Assembly (NCBI GenBank): GCA_002779065.1
Contig: PEXL01000020.1
Location: 1-5,360, forward strand
Reading direction: 5' to 3'
Source of the DNA: Candidatus Diapherotrites archaeon CG08_land_8_20_14_0_20_34_12
GTDB taxonomy: Archaea; Iainarchaeota; Iainarchaeia; Iainarchaeales; 0-14-0-20-34-12
DNA length: 5,360 nucleotides
The notes under the pieces were generated by a model. The model was given only the letters and a program-made list of their open reading frames with translations, had not been told where the DNA came from and did no database searches. This document shows positions 1-4,699 of the stretch, piece after piece (position 1 is the stretch's first letter; each line of letters starts with the position of its first letter). The position numbers and the translations under genes were made by a program.

Positions 1-111
1 AAGAAAATGAGGGGGACAAACCAGTCCAAATATGTGCATCCCTTTGAAATTACAGGCAACGGAATTTTAGTAAATCCAAAAGACAGGGTAATGTGGGATT
101 CTATCAAGTAA
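1..111 (+). CDS. RAD55/KaiC-like ATPase, C-terminal end (partial)
   Basis: The open frame runs from the window edge to a TAA at 109-111 and gives the last 36 residues of a protein. The segment KKMRGT, a short spacer, then HPFEITGNGILV resembles the ending of archaeal KaiC-domain/RAD55-family ATPases, where a K-x-RGT motif is followed by a PFEIT..GI.V strand. These are RecA-fold ATP-binding proteins, mostly of unknown cellular role in archaea. The Walker motifs would lie outside the window, so the assignment rests only on this C-terminal signature. A RecA-fold relative such as a RadA-like protein is a less likely alternative. Confidence 0.65.
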   Translation, partial: KKMRGTNQSKYVHPFEITGNGILVNPKDRVMWDSIK

Positions 112-118
112 TCCCAAA

Positions 119-130
119 TTTTACTTTTTT
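119..130 (+). terminator. T-rich terminator after the RAD55/KaiC-like gene
   Basis: Eight bases past the TAA stop are two close T-tracts, TTTT at 119-122 and TTTTTT at 125-130. No strong hairpin precedes them. Oligo-T runs just after a stop codon are typical archaeal termination signals, so this is a plausible 3' end. It separates the upstream gene from the hicBA promoter. Confidence 0.4.
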
Positions 131-161
131 AATCCAGCCTTTAGGGTGGAATAGTTCACTA

Positions 162-176
162 GGATAAGCTTAAAAT
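162..176 (+). promoter_or_regulatory. Putative TATA/BRE promoter of hicBA
   Basis: A purine-rich stretch (GGATAAG, 163-169, BRE-like) runs into the AT-rich box CTTAAAAT at 169-176. The box centre lies about 27 bp before the hicB ATG at 200. That is the spacing expected if transcription starts at or next to the start codon. No Shine-Dalgarno precedes the ATG, which agrees with a leaderless hicB message. This is inferred from sequence only. Confidence 0.4.
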
Positions 177-199
177 CATAATTAAACAACAAGATATTT

Positions 200-406
200 A
201 TGGAAAGAGAATTTACTGTAATAATAGAAAAGGATGAAGATAACTGGTTTATCGCTAATGTTCCAGAATTGGAAGGATGCCATACTCAAGCAAAAACCCT
301 TGATGAACTAATGAAAAGAATTAGGGAAGCTATCAAGCTCTGCCTCAAAGAGAAAGAAGAAATTACAAACACTACTTTAATAGGAATACAAAAGATTGTG
401 GTATAG
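200..406 (+). CDS. hicB: HicB-family antitoxin (minimal form)
   Basis: This 68-residue protein has the HicB (former UPF0150) fold signature: a first strand EFTVIIEKDEDNWFIA, then NVPELEGCHTQAKTLDEL at about 20-37, then an amphipathic helix rich in K and E. Family knowledge: HicB binds and neutralises the HicA mRNA interferase. The protein ends soon after the partial RNase-H-like domain and has no ribbon-helix-helix or HTH extension, so it probably cannot repress its own promoter by the usual C-terminal DNA-binding domain. The ATG at 200 is preferred because a TATA-like box lies about 27 bp upstream. It ends in TAG (404-406), the only visible gene here to do so. Its last base is the first base of the hicA GTG, which implies translational coupling. 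Confidence 0.9.
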   Translation: MEREFTVIIEKDEDNWFIANVPELEGCHTQAKTLDELMKRIREAIKLCLKEKEEITNTTLIGIQKIVV

Positions 407-633
407 TGGGCAAATTAAAAGCAATAAAAGCAGACAAATTAATTAAAATTCTGAAAGAACTCGGTTTTGAGCAAACACGAATTGAAGGAAGCCATCATAG
501 GCTAGTACATCCTGATGGAAGAAAAACTACAATCCCAATTCATGGGAATGAACCCATTGGTCCGGGATTATTGCTCAAAATAATTAAAAAAGACTTACAA
601 ATAACTAGGGAAGAATTTGGGAAATTGATTTAA
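406..633 (+). CDS. hicA: HicA-family mRNA interferase toxin
   Basis: This 75-residue protein is full length for HicA (former YcfA). It has a double-stranded-RNA-binding-like fold with the signature ELGFEQTRIEGSHHRLVHPDG at about 18-38, followed by TTIPIHGNEPIGPG and LLLKIIKKDLQITREEF. The histidine at about residue 30, in G-S-H-H, is the conserved catalytic histidine of the family; it is thought to cleave mRNA and block translation until bound by HicB. The start is GTG at 406, overlapping the hicB stop by one base, so toxin translation likely depends on antitoxin translation. Antitoxin-first order is the less-studied HicBA arrangement but is common in archaea and cyanobacteria. It ends in TAA, 10 nt from the convergent ahcY. 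Confidence 0.92.
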   Translation: MGKLKAIKADKLIKILKELGFEQTRIEGSHHRLVHPDGRKTTIPIHGNEPIGPGLLLKIIKKDLQITREEFGKLI

Positions 634-655
634 AAAGAAGGAATTATGTCCCTTC
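632..655 (-). terminator. Possible hairpin plus U-tract terminator of ahcY
   Basis: Read on the minus strand, GAAGG (655-651) can pair with CCTTC (641-637) across a 9-base loop, followed at once by TTTTT (636-632). The ahcY TAA stop (646-644) sits in the loop. The stem is short (5 bp), so the T-tract may matter more than the hairpin. The element overlaps the last bases of the opposing hicA gene. Confidence 0.35.
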
Positions 656-1894
656 CTTCCATGAACCTAAATACTTTTTCTGCTCTTCAGTCAAAACATC
701 TTTTCTGATTCCCATTACTTTCAATTGCAATTCAGAAATCATATCATCAACAGATTCTGGCAGTGTATGAACAGCTGGCGATAATTTATTTTTTACCCCG
801 TATTCAACCGCTAATGCTTGGCCACAAAAACTTAATGACATAACTGTTGAAGGATGCCCTTCAGCTACTGCAAGATTTACCAAGCGGCCTTCTCCAGCCA
901 GGAAAACTTTATTTCCATTTGGCAGAACATATTCATCAAACTGCGGCCTTATTCTTCTGCATGATTTTGTATTTTCTTTCAATGCTTTAACATCAATCTC
1001 TGCATCAAAATGCCCGGAATTTGCTAAAATTGTTCCTGACTTCATTTGTTTCATGTGCTCCCAGCGGATTACATTTTTATTTCCGGTTACTGTAATAAAA
1101 ATATCCCCTAATTCAGCAGCTTCTAAAATTGGCATTACCCTAAAACCATCCAAAGAGGCCTGCAATGCCCTGAAAGAATCTGTTTCACAAACAATAACAT
1201 TTGAAGACATGCCTTTTGCCCTTTGTGCCAATCCTTTACCACAATCACCATAGCCGCAAACAACAAAATTTTTGCCGGCAAATAGGGTATTGCTTGCCCT
1301 TAACAAGCCGTCAATAGTGCTTTGGCCTGTTCCGTAATAATTGTCAACCAGGTGCTTTGTTTTGTTGTCATTAACAGCAACAACAGGATATTTCAAAGCA
1401 TGGTCTTTTTCCATTGCCCTTAATCTTATCACACCGGTTGTTGTCTCTTCTGTCCCAACAACAATATCTTTAATCAACTGCGGCCTTTTAAGGTGGATTT
1501 CTGTAACTAAATCACAGCCGTCATCAATTGTTGCATTTGGCTCAAAATCCAGGACAGCATTTAGATTCTCATAATATTCTTTGGTGGATTCTCCTTTCCA
1601 TGCATAAACATTTACGCCCAATTTTGCTAAAGCAGCAGCAACATCATCCTGCGTGGATAAAGGGTTACAGCCTGTGATTGCGACCTTTGCCCCTCCAGCA
1701 ATAAGTGTTTTCACTAAAACAGCGGTTTCTTTTGTAACATGCAAAGCCAATCCTATTTTCATGCCTTTGAATGGCTTTTCTTTTTTAAAGCGTTCTTGCA
1801 CCTGCAGAAGTGCGCCCATCTGCGATTCTGCATATTCAATATTCATCAAACCTTGATCTGCTAATTTCATATCCTTAACATTATAATCCTTCAT
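644..1894 (-). CDS. ahcY: Adenosylhomocysteinase (S-adenosyl-L-homocysteine hydrolase)
   Basis: A cytosolic NAD-dependent enzyme that reversibly splits S-adenosylhomocysteine into adenosine and homocysteine, relieving product inhibition of methyltransferases. At 416 residues it is the short archaeal/Thermotoga-type form: it ends in KYLGSWKEGT and lacks the KPDHYRY-type tail. Catalytic positions matching human SAHH by alignment of conserved blocks are H52 (human H55), D125 (D131), E150 in TEETTTG (E156), K180 (K186), D184 and N185 (D190/N191), and H295 in NSGHFD (H301). Human C195 is T189 here (YGTG), as in other short forms. The NAD-binding glycine motif GYGDCGKG is at 214-221, and AEGHPSTVMSLSF follows near 344. 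The ATG at 1894 has a Shine-Dalgarno (AGGTG) five bases upstream. It is divergent from the kinase-like gene and convergent with hicA. Confidence 0.98.
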   Translation of the reverse strand: MKDYNVKDMKLADQGLMNIEYAESQMGALLQVQERFKKEKPFKGMKIGLALHVTKETAVLVKTLIAGGAKVAITGCNPLSTQDDVAAALAKLGVNVYAWKGESTKEYYENLNAVLDFEPNATIDDGCDLVTEIHLKRPQLIKDIVVGTEETTTGVIRLRAMEKDHALKYPVVAVNDNKTKHLVDNYYGTGQSTIDGLLRASNTLFAGKNFVVCGYGDCGKGLAQRAKGMSSNVIVCETDSFRALQASLDGFRVMPILEAAELGDIFITVTGNKNVIRWEHMKQMKSGTILANSGHFDAEIDVKALKENTKSCRRIRPQFDEYVLPNGNKVFLAGEGRLVNLAVAEGHPSTVMSLSFCGQALAVEYGVKNKLSPAVHTLPESVDDMISELQLKVMGIRKDVLTEEQKKYLGSWKEGT

Positions 1895-1898
1895 AAAT

Positions 1899-1904
1899 CC
1901 ACCT
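1899..1904 (-). promoter_or_regulatory. Shine-Dalgarno of ahcY
   Basis: On the minus strand, AGGTGG lies just before the ATG at 1894 (5 bases after AGGTG). AGGTG matches the anti-Shine-Dalgarno end of archaeal 16S rRNA. It supports this start and implies that ahcY has a 5' untranslated leader, unlike the apparently leaderless plus-strand genes. Confidence 0.6.
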
Positions 1905-1911
1905 TTAATCC

Positions 1912-1934
1912 AATATTTTAATAGGCAAAATATT
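1912..1934. repeat. 8-bp AT-rich inverted repeat in the ahcY leader/promoter
   Basis: AATATTTT (1912-1919) and AAAATATT (1927-1934) are perfect inverted copies separated by 7 bases. The right arm overlaps an AT-rich stretch that could act as the ahcY TATA box (about 1931-1938 on the minus strand, TTTTAATA-like), while the left arm sits just upstream of the ribosome binding site. It could be an operator or a leader hairpin, but in AT-rich DNA an 8-bp arm can also occur by chance. Confidence 0.3.
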
Positions 1935-1957
1935 AAAAAATGAGCATTTTAGTACAA

Positions 1958-2036
1958 TCAGGGTGTTGAACATCTATTAATATATACCTTCAAAACATAA
2001 AATTATTCATTTAATAGTACTTATTCAACATCCTGA
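1958..2036. repeat. Imperfect inverted repeat in the ahcY/kinase-like divergent region
   Basis: TCAGGGTGTTGAA (1958-1970) is the inverted complement of TTCAACATCCTGA (2024-2036) at 12 of 13 positions. The one mismatch is a G-T pair on the plus strand, so the arms would form an unbroken 13-bp helix in a plus-strand RNA. The symmetry continues inward: CTATTAA (1974-1980) mirrors TTAATAG (2011-2017), with 3 and 6 unmatched bases between the two blocks. The centre (1981-2010) is AT-rich and includes TATATA. Each arm faces the start of one divergent gene. A shared regulator site or a structured RNA are both possible; the function is unknown. Confidence 0.6.
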
Positions 2037-2042
2037 CCAACG

Positions 2043-2060
2043 TATTTAAATATTTAAATA
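2043..2060 (+). promoter_or_regulatory. Palindromic TATA element before the kinase-like gene
   Basis: TATTTAAATATTTAAATA is a perfect 18-bp palindrome made of two overlapping TATTTAAA-type boxes. Its left box is centred about 26 bp before the ATG at 2076, the spacing expected for an archaeal TATA box driving a leaderless transcript. Being symmetric, it could in principle direct TBP in either direction. Confidence 0.5.
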
Positions 2061-2075
2061 ACAAAAAATAGGTAT

Positions 2076-2411
2076 ATGGCAGAAATAGATGTCGCTGATT
2101 TGCCGATTGAAGAATTGGAAAGAAATTTATCGCTTTATGCTCATGATTGCAGATCTGGAGTAGTGGGTGTTGCAAATCATTTGGACCTGGCTTTTTTAAA
2201 GGATAAAACTGATACAAGTACGCCGGCTGCAAAAGCACTTGAGCTAATTAGCCAATATTATGATGCTTTAACACAGGTTACAACTAAGCATAACACAACG
2301 CGCAGGCAACTTGAAACAATGCCTAGGGAAGCAGTAAGGAAATGGATTGCTGAATATAAGAAAGATATTGATGAATCAGATAAAGTACTTGAAAGATTTG
2401 AAGAATTTTAG
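2076..2411 (+). CDS. Histidine-kinase-like protein, N-terminal helical part ending at in-frame TAG
   Basis: 111 residues, entirely helical in character, with no signal peptide or membrane segment. Residues 20-38 (LYAHDCRSGVVGVANHLDL) resemble the H-box of a histidine kinase dimerisation domain, with H23 as the candidate phospho-acceptor in an A-H-D context. A second helix follows at about 50-81 (TPAAKALELISQYYDAL onward), then a charged coiled-coil-like stretch to 111. A lone H-box/helix pair without an ATPase is incomplete. The same frame continues without another stop for 245 codons after the TAG at 2409-2411 and encodes a GHKL ATPase domain. I therefore read this as the front half of one gene. 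The ATG at 2076 is supported by the palindromic TATA element about 26 bp upstream. The sensor input domain, if any, is absent, so the product would be a small soluble kinase-like protein. Confidence 0.65.
   Translation: MAEIDVADLPIEELERNLSLYAHDCRSGVVGVANHLDLAFLKDKTDTSTPAAKALELISQYYDALTQVTTKHNTTRRQLETMPREAVRKWIAEYKKDIDESDKVLERFEEF
2409..2411 (+). other. In-frame amber codon interrupting the kinase-like reading frame
   Basis: The frame opened at 2076 meets TAG here and then continues unbroken to the TAA at 3147-3149. The residues on both sides are charged helix (KVLERFEEF before, GRNEKAILDDF after), so the codon falls inside what looks like one continuous linker helix between the H-box part and the ATPase part. 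A point mutation, sequencing error, readthrough or amber recoding would each explain it. The window cannot separate these. Confidence 0.85.
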
Positions 2412-2489
2412 GGGAGAAACGAAAAGGCAATACTTGATGATTTCAATGCAAGATATGAAAGAACATTTAAGAGTCAATACAAAAAAGAT

Positions 2490-3149
2490 GTGGGTAAATC
2501 AATACAGGAGATGGTTGCGAGAAATATACGTGCCCAAAAGCAACAGTTTTCTTCTTCGAAATTAGGTTTGCCTATTGCTGCCTCAGTAAACTCATTAAGA
2601 GAAGAAAATCTTCTTGAATTTTTTGGCAAATGGAGCAGGCAGCAATTTAAGGATAGGGATGGAGCTCCTGTAAGAGTTATTTTCAGGGGGAAACCTGTTC
2701 CTGGCATTAAAGTCGATTTATCACTTTTGCAAAGGACCATTTACAACATAATGACTGATGCAATAAACCATACTCTAGGAAGGCCTGTTTACATTACTTT
2801 GAGAAGAAAAAAAGGTCGTGTTTTTATTTCAGTAACAAATGAGGGAAAGAAATTAACAAGGGACGAAATGAAAAAAATTGGAAGAGAAAGATATAGCAGG
2901 AGAATGGATGACCCTAGGAGAGGGTATGGAAAAATAATGGTAAGGTTAGCGGCAGAAGCCCTTGGAGGGAAATTCCATGTGGGCAATTCACAAATCGGAC
3001 CATTGCTTGAAGTAAGCTTCCCAGAACCTGCACAAAATGCAGTGATGAGAAATGCAAAAATATTAAGATTGCCAAGAAGACCCGCAGCAAGGGTAATACA
3101 AAGGCCCCAAAGAAGAATGGTTTTAAGAAAAAGGCCTATGGCTGCTTAA
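2490..3149 (+). CDS. Histidine-kinase-like GHKL ATPase domain protein (C-terminal part of interrupted gene)
   Basis: Numbered from the GTG at 2490 (219 residues); the open frame itself begins directly after the TAG at 2411, so this start is only the first usual alternative start, and ATG 2511 is another. LLQRTIYNIMTDAINHT (79-95) matches an N box, with D90 where the Mg-coordinating Asn normally lies. VFISVTNEGKKL (111-122) matches the G1 region, with NEG replacing DxG. GYGKIMVRLAAEALGG (145-160) matches the G2 box and the following helix, ending in the usual GG-x-F-x-V strand. The fold is convincing, but catalysis is uncertain given the changed residues. The last 40 residues are a basic tail rich in Arg and Pro. 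No response regulator lies nearby. The stop overlaps the convergent relE-like stop by four bases (TTAA). Confidence 0.7.
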   Translation: MGKSIQEMVARNIRAQKQQFSSSKLGLPIAASVNSLREENLLEFFGKWSRQQFKDRDGAPVRVIFRGKPVPGIKVDLSLLQRTIYNIMTDAINHTLGRPVYITLRRKKGRVFISVTNEGKKLTRDEMKKIGRERYSRRMDDPRRGYGKIMVRLAAEALGGKFHVGNSQIGPLLEVSFPEPAQNAVMRNAKILRLPRRPAARVIQRPQRRMVLRKRPMAA

Positions 3150-3397
3150 ACAGTTTCATAAACATGGCCACGATCATCAACTTTCAGCAAAAATATCTGG
3201 CTGGTTGACTCATTTATCCTATACAGCACCCGATACTTACCGATACGTAAGCTCCAATAAGGGCAACCAATAAGATGCTTCCCCAATATTGGATTTTCCT
3301 CTAATTGAAAAAGTTTCTGTTTAATTTGTTGTTGTACCGAATTATCTAATTTCTTAAATTCAACCCTGAATTTATCTTCAAAAACAATTTGATACAT
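3146..3397 (-). CDS. RelE/ParE-family toxin
   Basis: 83 residues, the usual length for an archaeal RelE. The order of features fits: an N-terminal strand (YQIVFEDKF), two helices (FKKLDNSVQQQIKQKLFQL, about 14-32), the NPILGKHLIG turn, the core strand pair SLRIGKYRVLYRI (49-61) with conserved R51, R56 and R60, and a final strand ending DRGHVYETV. Members typically cut mRNA in the ribosomal A site; the ParE branch instead targets gyrase. The arginine-rich core and the C-terminal H-x-Y favour a RelE-type reading, but the branch is not certain. The start at 3397 lies 9 nt after the antitoxin stop, with no clear Shine-Dalgarno, so translational coupling is likely. The gene converges on the kinase-like gene with overlapping stops. 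Confidence 0.88.
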   Translation of the reverse strand: MYQIVFEDKFRVEFKKLDNSVQQQIKQKLFQLEENPILGKHLIGCPYWSLRIGKYRVLYRINESTSQIFLLKVDDRGHVYETV

Positions 3398-3406
3398 GAG
3401 AGACTA

Positions 3407-3583
3407 TCATAAATCTTTCAGAGAGAAATATTTTCCATTAAGGATTGTTTTTTCCCTTTCACTCAATTCACTAAGCAGACTTTTATCAGATAATAGCTGT
3501 AAAGCTTCCACTAATGTTTCATACTCTTCTCTGGGTATGGTAACCAATTCTGTTTTACCTGGCTGTTTAACATTATTTTTCAT
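3407..3583 (-). CDS. Small RelB/Phd-like antitoxin partner of the RelE-like toxin
   Basis: This 58-residue reading frame (ATG at 3583-3581, TGA at 3409-3407, immediately followed by TAG) sits directly upstream of the toxin on the same strand. It opens with KTELVTIPREEYETLVEAL (10-28), a strand-plus-helix of the Phd/YefM/RelB kind, and ends ILNGKYFSLKDL (47-58). A 'G-x-x-x-S-L-x-x-L' ending is common in short antitoxins paired with archaeal RelE. It should bind and neutralise the toxin and may repress the pair. The call rests on position, size, charge pattern and these motifs; it is too short for an independent family match by eye. Confidence 0.75.
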   Translation of the reverse strand: MKNNVKQPGKTELVTIPREEYETLVEALQLLSDKSLLSELSEREKTILNGKYFSLKDL

Positions 3584-3595
3584 AAAGAATACTTC

Positions 3596-3602
3596 AAAAA
3601 AA
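3596..3602 (-). terminator. T-tract after the APH-like gene
   Basis: On the minus strand seven consecutive T follow the APH-like stop codon by about 20 bases. Such a run is a plausible archaeal termination signal for the adk/kinase/APH cluster. It lies between the proposed TATA box and start of the antitoxin, so the roles conflict partly; at most one may be used efficiently. Confidence 0.25.
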
Positions 3603-3607
3603 CCTTT

Positions 3608-3622
3608 TTTAAATATATTTAA
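3608..3622 (-). promoter_or_regulatory. Putative TATA box of the toxin-antitoxin pair
   Basis: Read leftward, AAATATATTTAAAA (3622-3609) begins right after the stop of the upstream APH-like gene and is centred about 30 bp before the antitoxin ATG at 3583. It would allow the pair its own transcript with a very short leader. A run of seven T (minus strand, 3602-3596) lies between box and start. Confidence 0.35.
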
Positions 3623-4627
3623 TCAACTTAGGCGTTTAGAATATTCTTCCGCTAACTCCAAATATTTCCCAATCCTTTCAAAAGCTGATTTTTTCTGTTC
3701 TTCGGAAATTGGATGTAAAAGTTCAAGCGAAGCGACTTTCGCGCGGACATTCGCCCTGTAACTTTTGTATAAATCAAGCAATTTTAAAAGTTCAGAATCT
3801 TTTGCAAGTGAAACATAGGATTCGACAAAAGCATTTGAAAGTTTTTTCTGCTTGAAATAATCCAAATCCATGCACATAAATGCTATTTCGCTCGCAGTGT
3901 CAATAAATCTAAAATCATTATTGAATTCAATGCAGTCAAAAACATAAATTTTATCATCAATGAAGATATTTGCTGAATGCAAATCGCCATGGCAGTCTTT
4001 TATCTTGCCTGCGAGCTGCCTTTTTTCAAACAACGCTTTGTTTTTATCAATAAAGGAATCGCATTTTTCCAAAATGCTGTCAATCTTATTTCCTAAAGAA
4101 AGTTCTTCTTCAATTTTCGCCCTTACTGTACTTAAATCATCAATCTGTGATTTTACAATAGAATAATTTCCGTATTTTGGGTCTTTTATTGTGTCAACCT
4201 TGCTGTGAAATTCTGAAATAATTTCTGCAAGATTTTCAATGTGATTTTTTGTTACTTTTTTATTTTTCAGCAAAAAATCCATCTTCTTTTCCTGCGGCAA
4301 TTGTTTTAATTTTACTGCATAATCAACAACAAGCCCCTGATTTTTGAAATTTAAGGAATTATTCTGCTCACAAACCTGGACAAACTCAAGATATATTTCA
4401 GGTGAAAGCCTCCTATTTAACCGGATTTCTTCTTCACAGAAGAATTTCCTTTTTTCAGGAGTGGAAAAATCCAAAAAAGTAAATTTTACCGGCTTCTTTA
4501 TTTTATAAACAAAGCTGCCGGTTAAAAAAACCCAGGAAATGTGGGTATCAATCCTTGAGATTTCAGAAACTGAATGAGAATAAGCATCTTTTTTAAGAAG
4601 AGAACCTAGATTTGATTCGGAAATCAT
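3623..4627 (-). CDS. Aminoglycoside-phosphotransferase-fold protein (COG2187-like)
   Basis: 334 residues from the ATG at 4627. A TTG at 4645 would add six residues; the ATG is preferred as the commoner codon. The N-terminal lobe has THISWVFLTGSFVYKIKKPV (28-47), with lysines of YKIKKP likely contacting ATP, then FTFLDFSTPEKRKFFCEEEIRLNRRLSP, the hallmark of the COG2187 branch. The C-lobe carries the catalytic loop DCHGDLHSAN (211-220; D215 catalytic, N220 metal-binding) and the metal-binding DFG equivalent VFDCIEFN near D231, followed by DTASEIAFMCMDLDY. Family substrates are unknown; a role in antibiotic resistance should not be assumed. In many bacteria this domain is fused in front of a COG0645 P-loop kinase. 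Here that kinase is the separate gene immediately upstream, 54 nt away, so the two probably act together. It ends in TGA. Confidence 0.85.
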   Translation of the reverse strand: MISESNLGSLLKKDAYSHSVSEISRIDTHISWVFLTGSFVYKIKKPVKFTFLDFSTPEKRKFFCEEEIRLNRRLSPEIYLEFVQVCEQNNSLNFKNQGLVVDYAVKLKQLPQEKKMDFLLKNKKVTKNHIENLAEIISEFHSKVDTIKDPKYGNYSIVKSQIDDLSTVRAKIEEELSLGNKIDSILEKCDSFIDKNKALFEKRQLAGKIKDCHGDLHSANIFIDDKIYVFDCIEFNNDFRFIDTASEIAFMCMDLDYFKQKKLSNAFVESYVSLAKDSELLKLLDLYKSYRANVRAKVASLELLHPISEEQKKSAFERIGKYLELAEEYSKRLS

Positions 4628-4699
4628 TTCTTTTCTACCCTTCAAAAGTTAGTTATTTCTTTTTTACGTTTAAAAATTCAGTTATTTCTTTTCTACCTT
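4626..4699. repeat. 29-bp tandem direct repeats at the kinase/APH junction
   Basis: Units start at 4626, 4655 and 4684, an exact 29-bp period. The first two match at 23 of 29 positions; the third matches over about its first 16 bases (ATTTCTTTTCTACC core). Read on the coding strand, the third unit supplies the last codons and stop of the small kinase, while the first supplies the start region of the APH-like gene. The space between the genes thus appears to have arisen by tandem duplication. Confidence 0.6.

Noticed and set aside
1053..1856. Three plus-strand open frames (about 1053-1253, 1341-1574, 1653-1856) opposite ahcY.
   Set aside because: They are antisense to a strongly conserved enzyme, show no family motifs or start signals, and read as Cys/Ser/Phe-rich complement of a real gene.
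1958..2036. A MITE or insertion-sequence remnant.
   Set aside because: There are inverted arms but no flanking target duplication, no transposase and no second copy in the window; kept only as an alternative reading.
1895..2075. A known SAM/SAH-sensing riboswitch in the ahcY leader.
   Set aside because: I could not match the consensus of any riboswitch class I know; only AT-rich inverted repeats are visible, and a covariance-model search would be needed.
2011..2238. Minus-strand 75-codon frame overlapping the divergent promoter and kinase-like start.
   Set aside because: It runs through the inverted repeat and TATA palindrome, has no recognisable domain, and is antisense to the better-supported kinase-like gene.
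2347..2565. Plus-strand frame spanning the in-frame TAG, considered as evidence for a frameshift.
   Set aside because: The two kinase halves are already in the same frame on either side of the TAG, so no frameshift is needed; this frame lacks motifs.
3396..3761. Plus-strand 121-codon frame opposite the antitoxin and the APH-like C-terminus.
   Set aside because: Antisense to two better-supported genes, no domain, and it crosses their intergenic promoter-like region.
3623..4627. Antibiotic-resistance phosphotransferase.
   Set aside because: The fold is shared, but the THISWVFLTG and FLDFSTPEKR signatures place it with the COG2187 family of unknown substrate, not with drug-modifying enzymes.
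4626..4699. CRISPR-like array because of the regular 29-bp spacing.
   Set aside because: The units abut with no spacers, diverge from one another and number only two and a half, so this is a tandem duplication.
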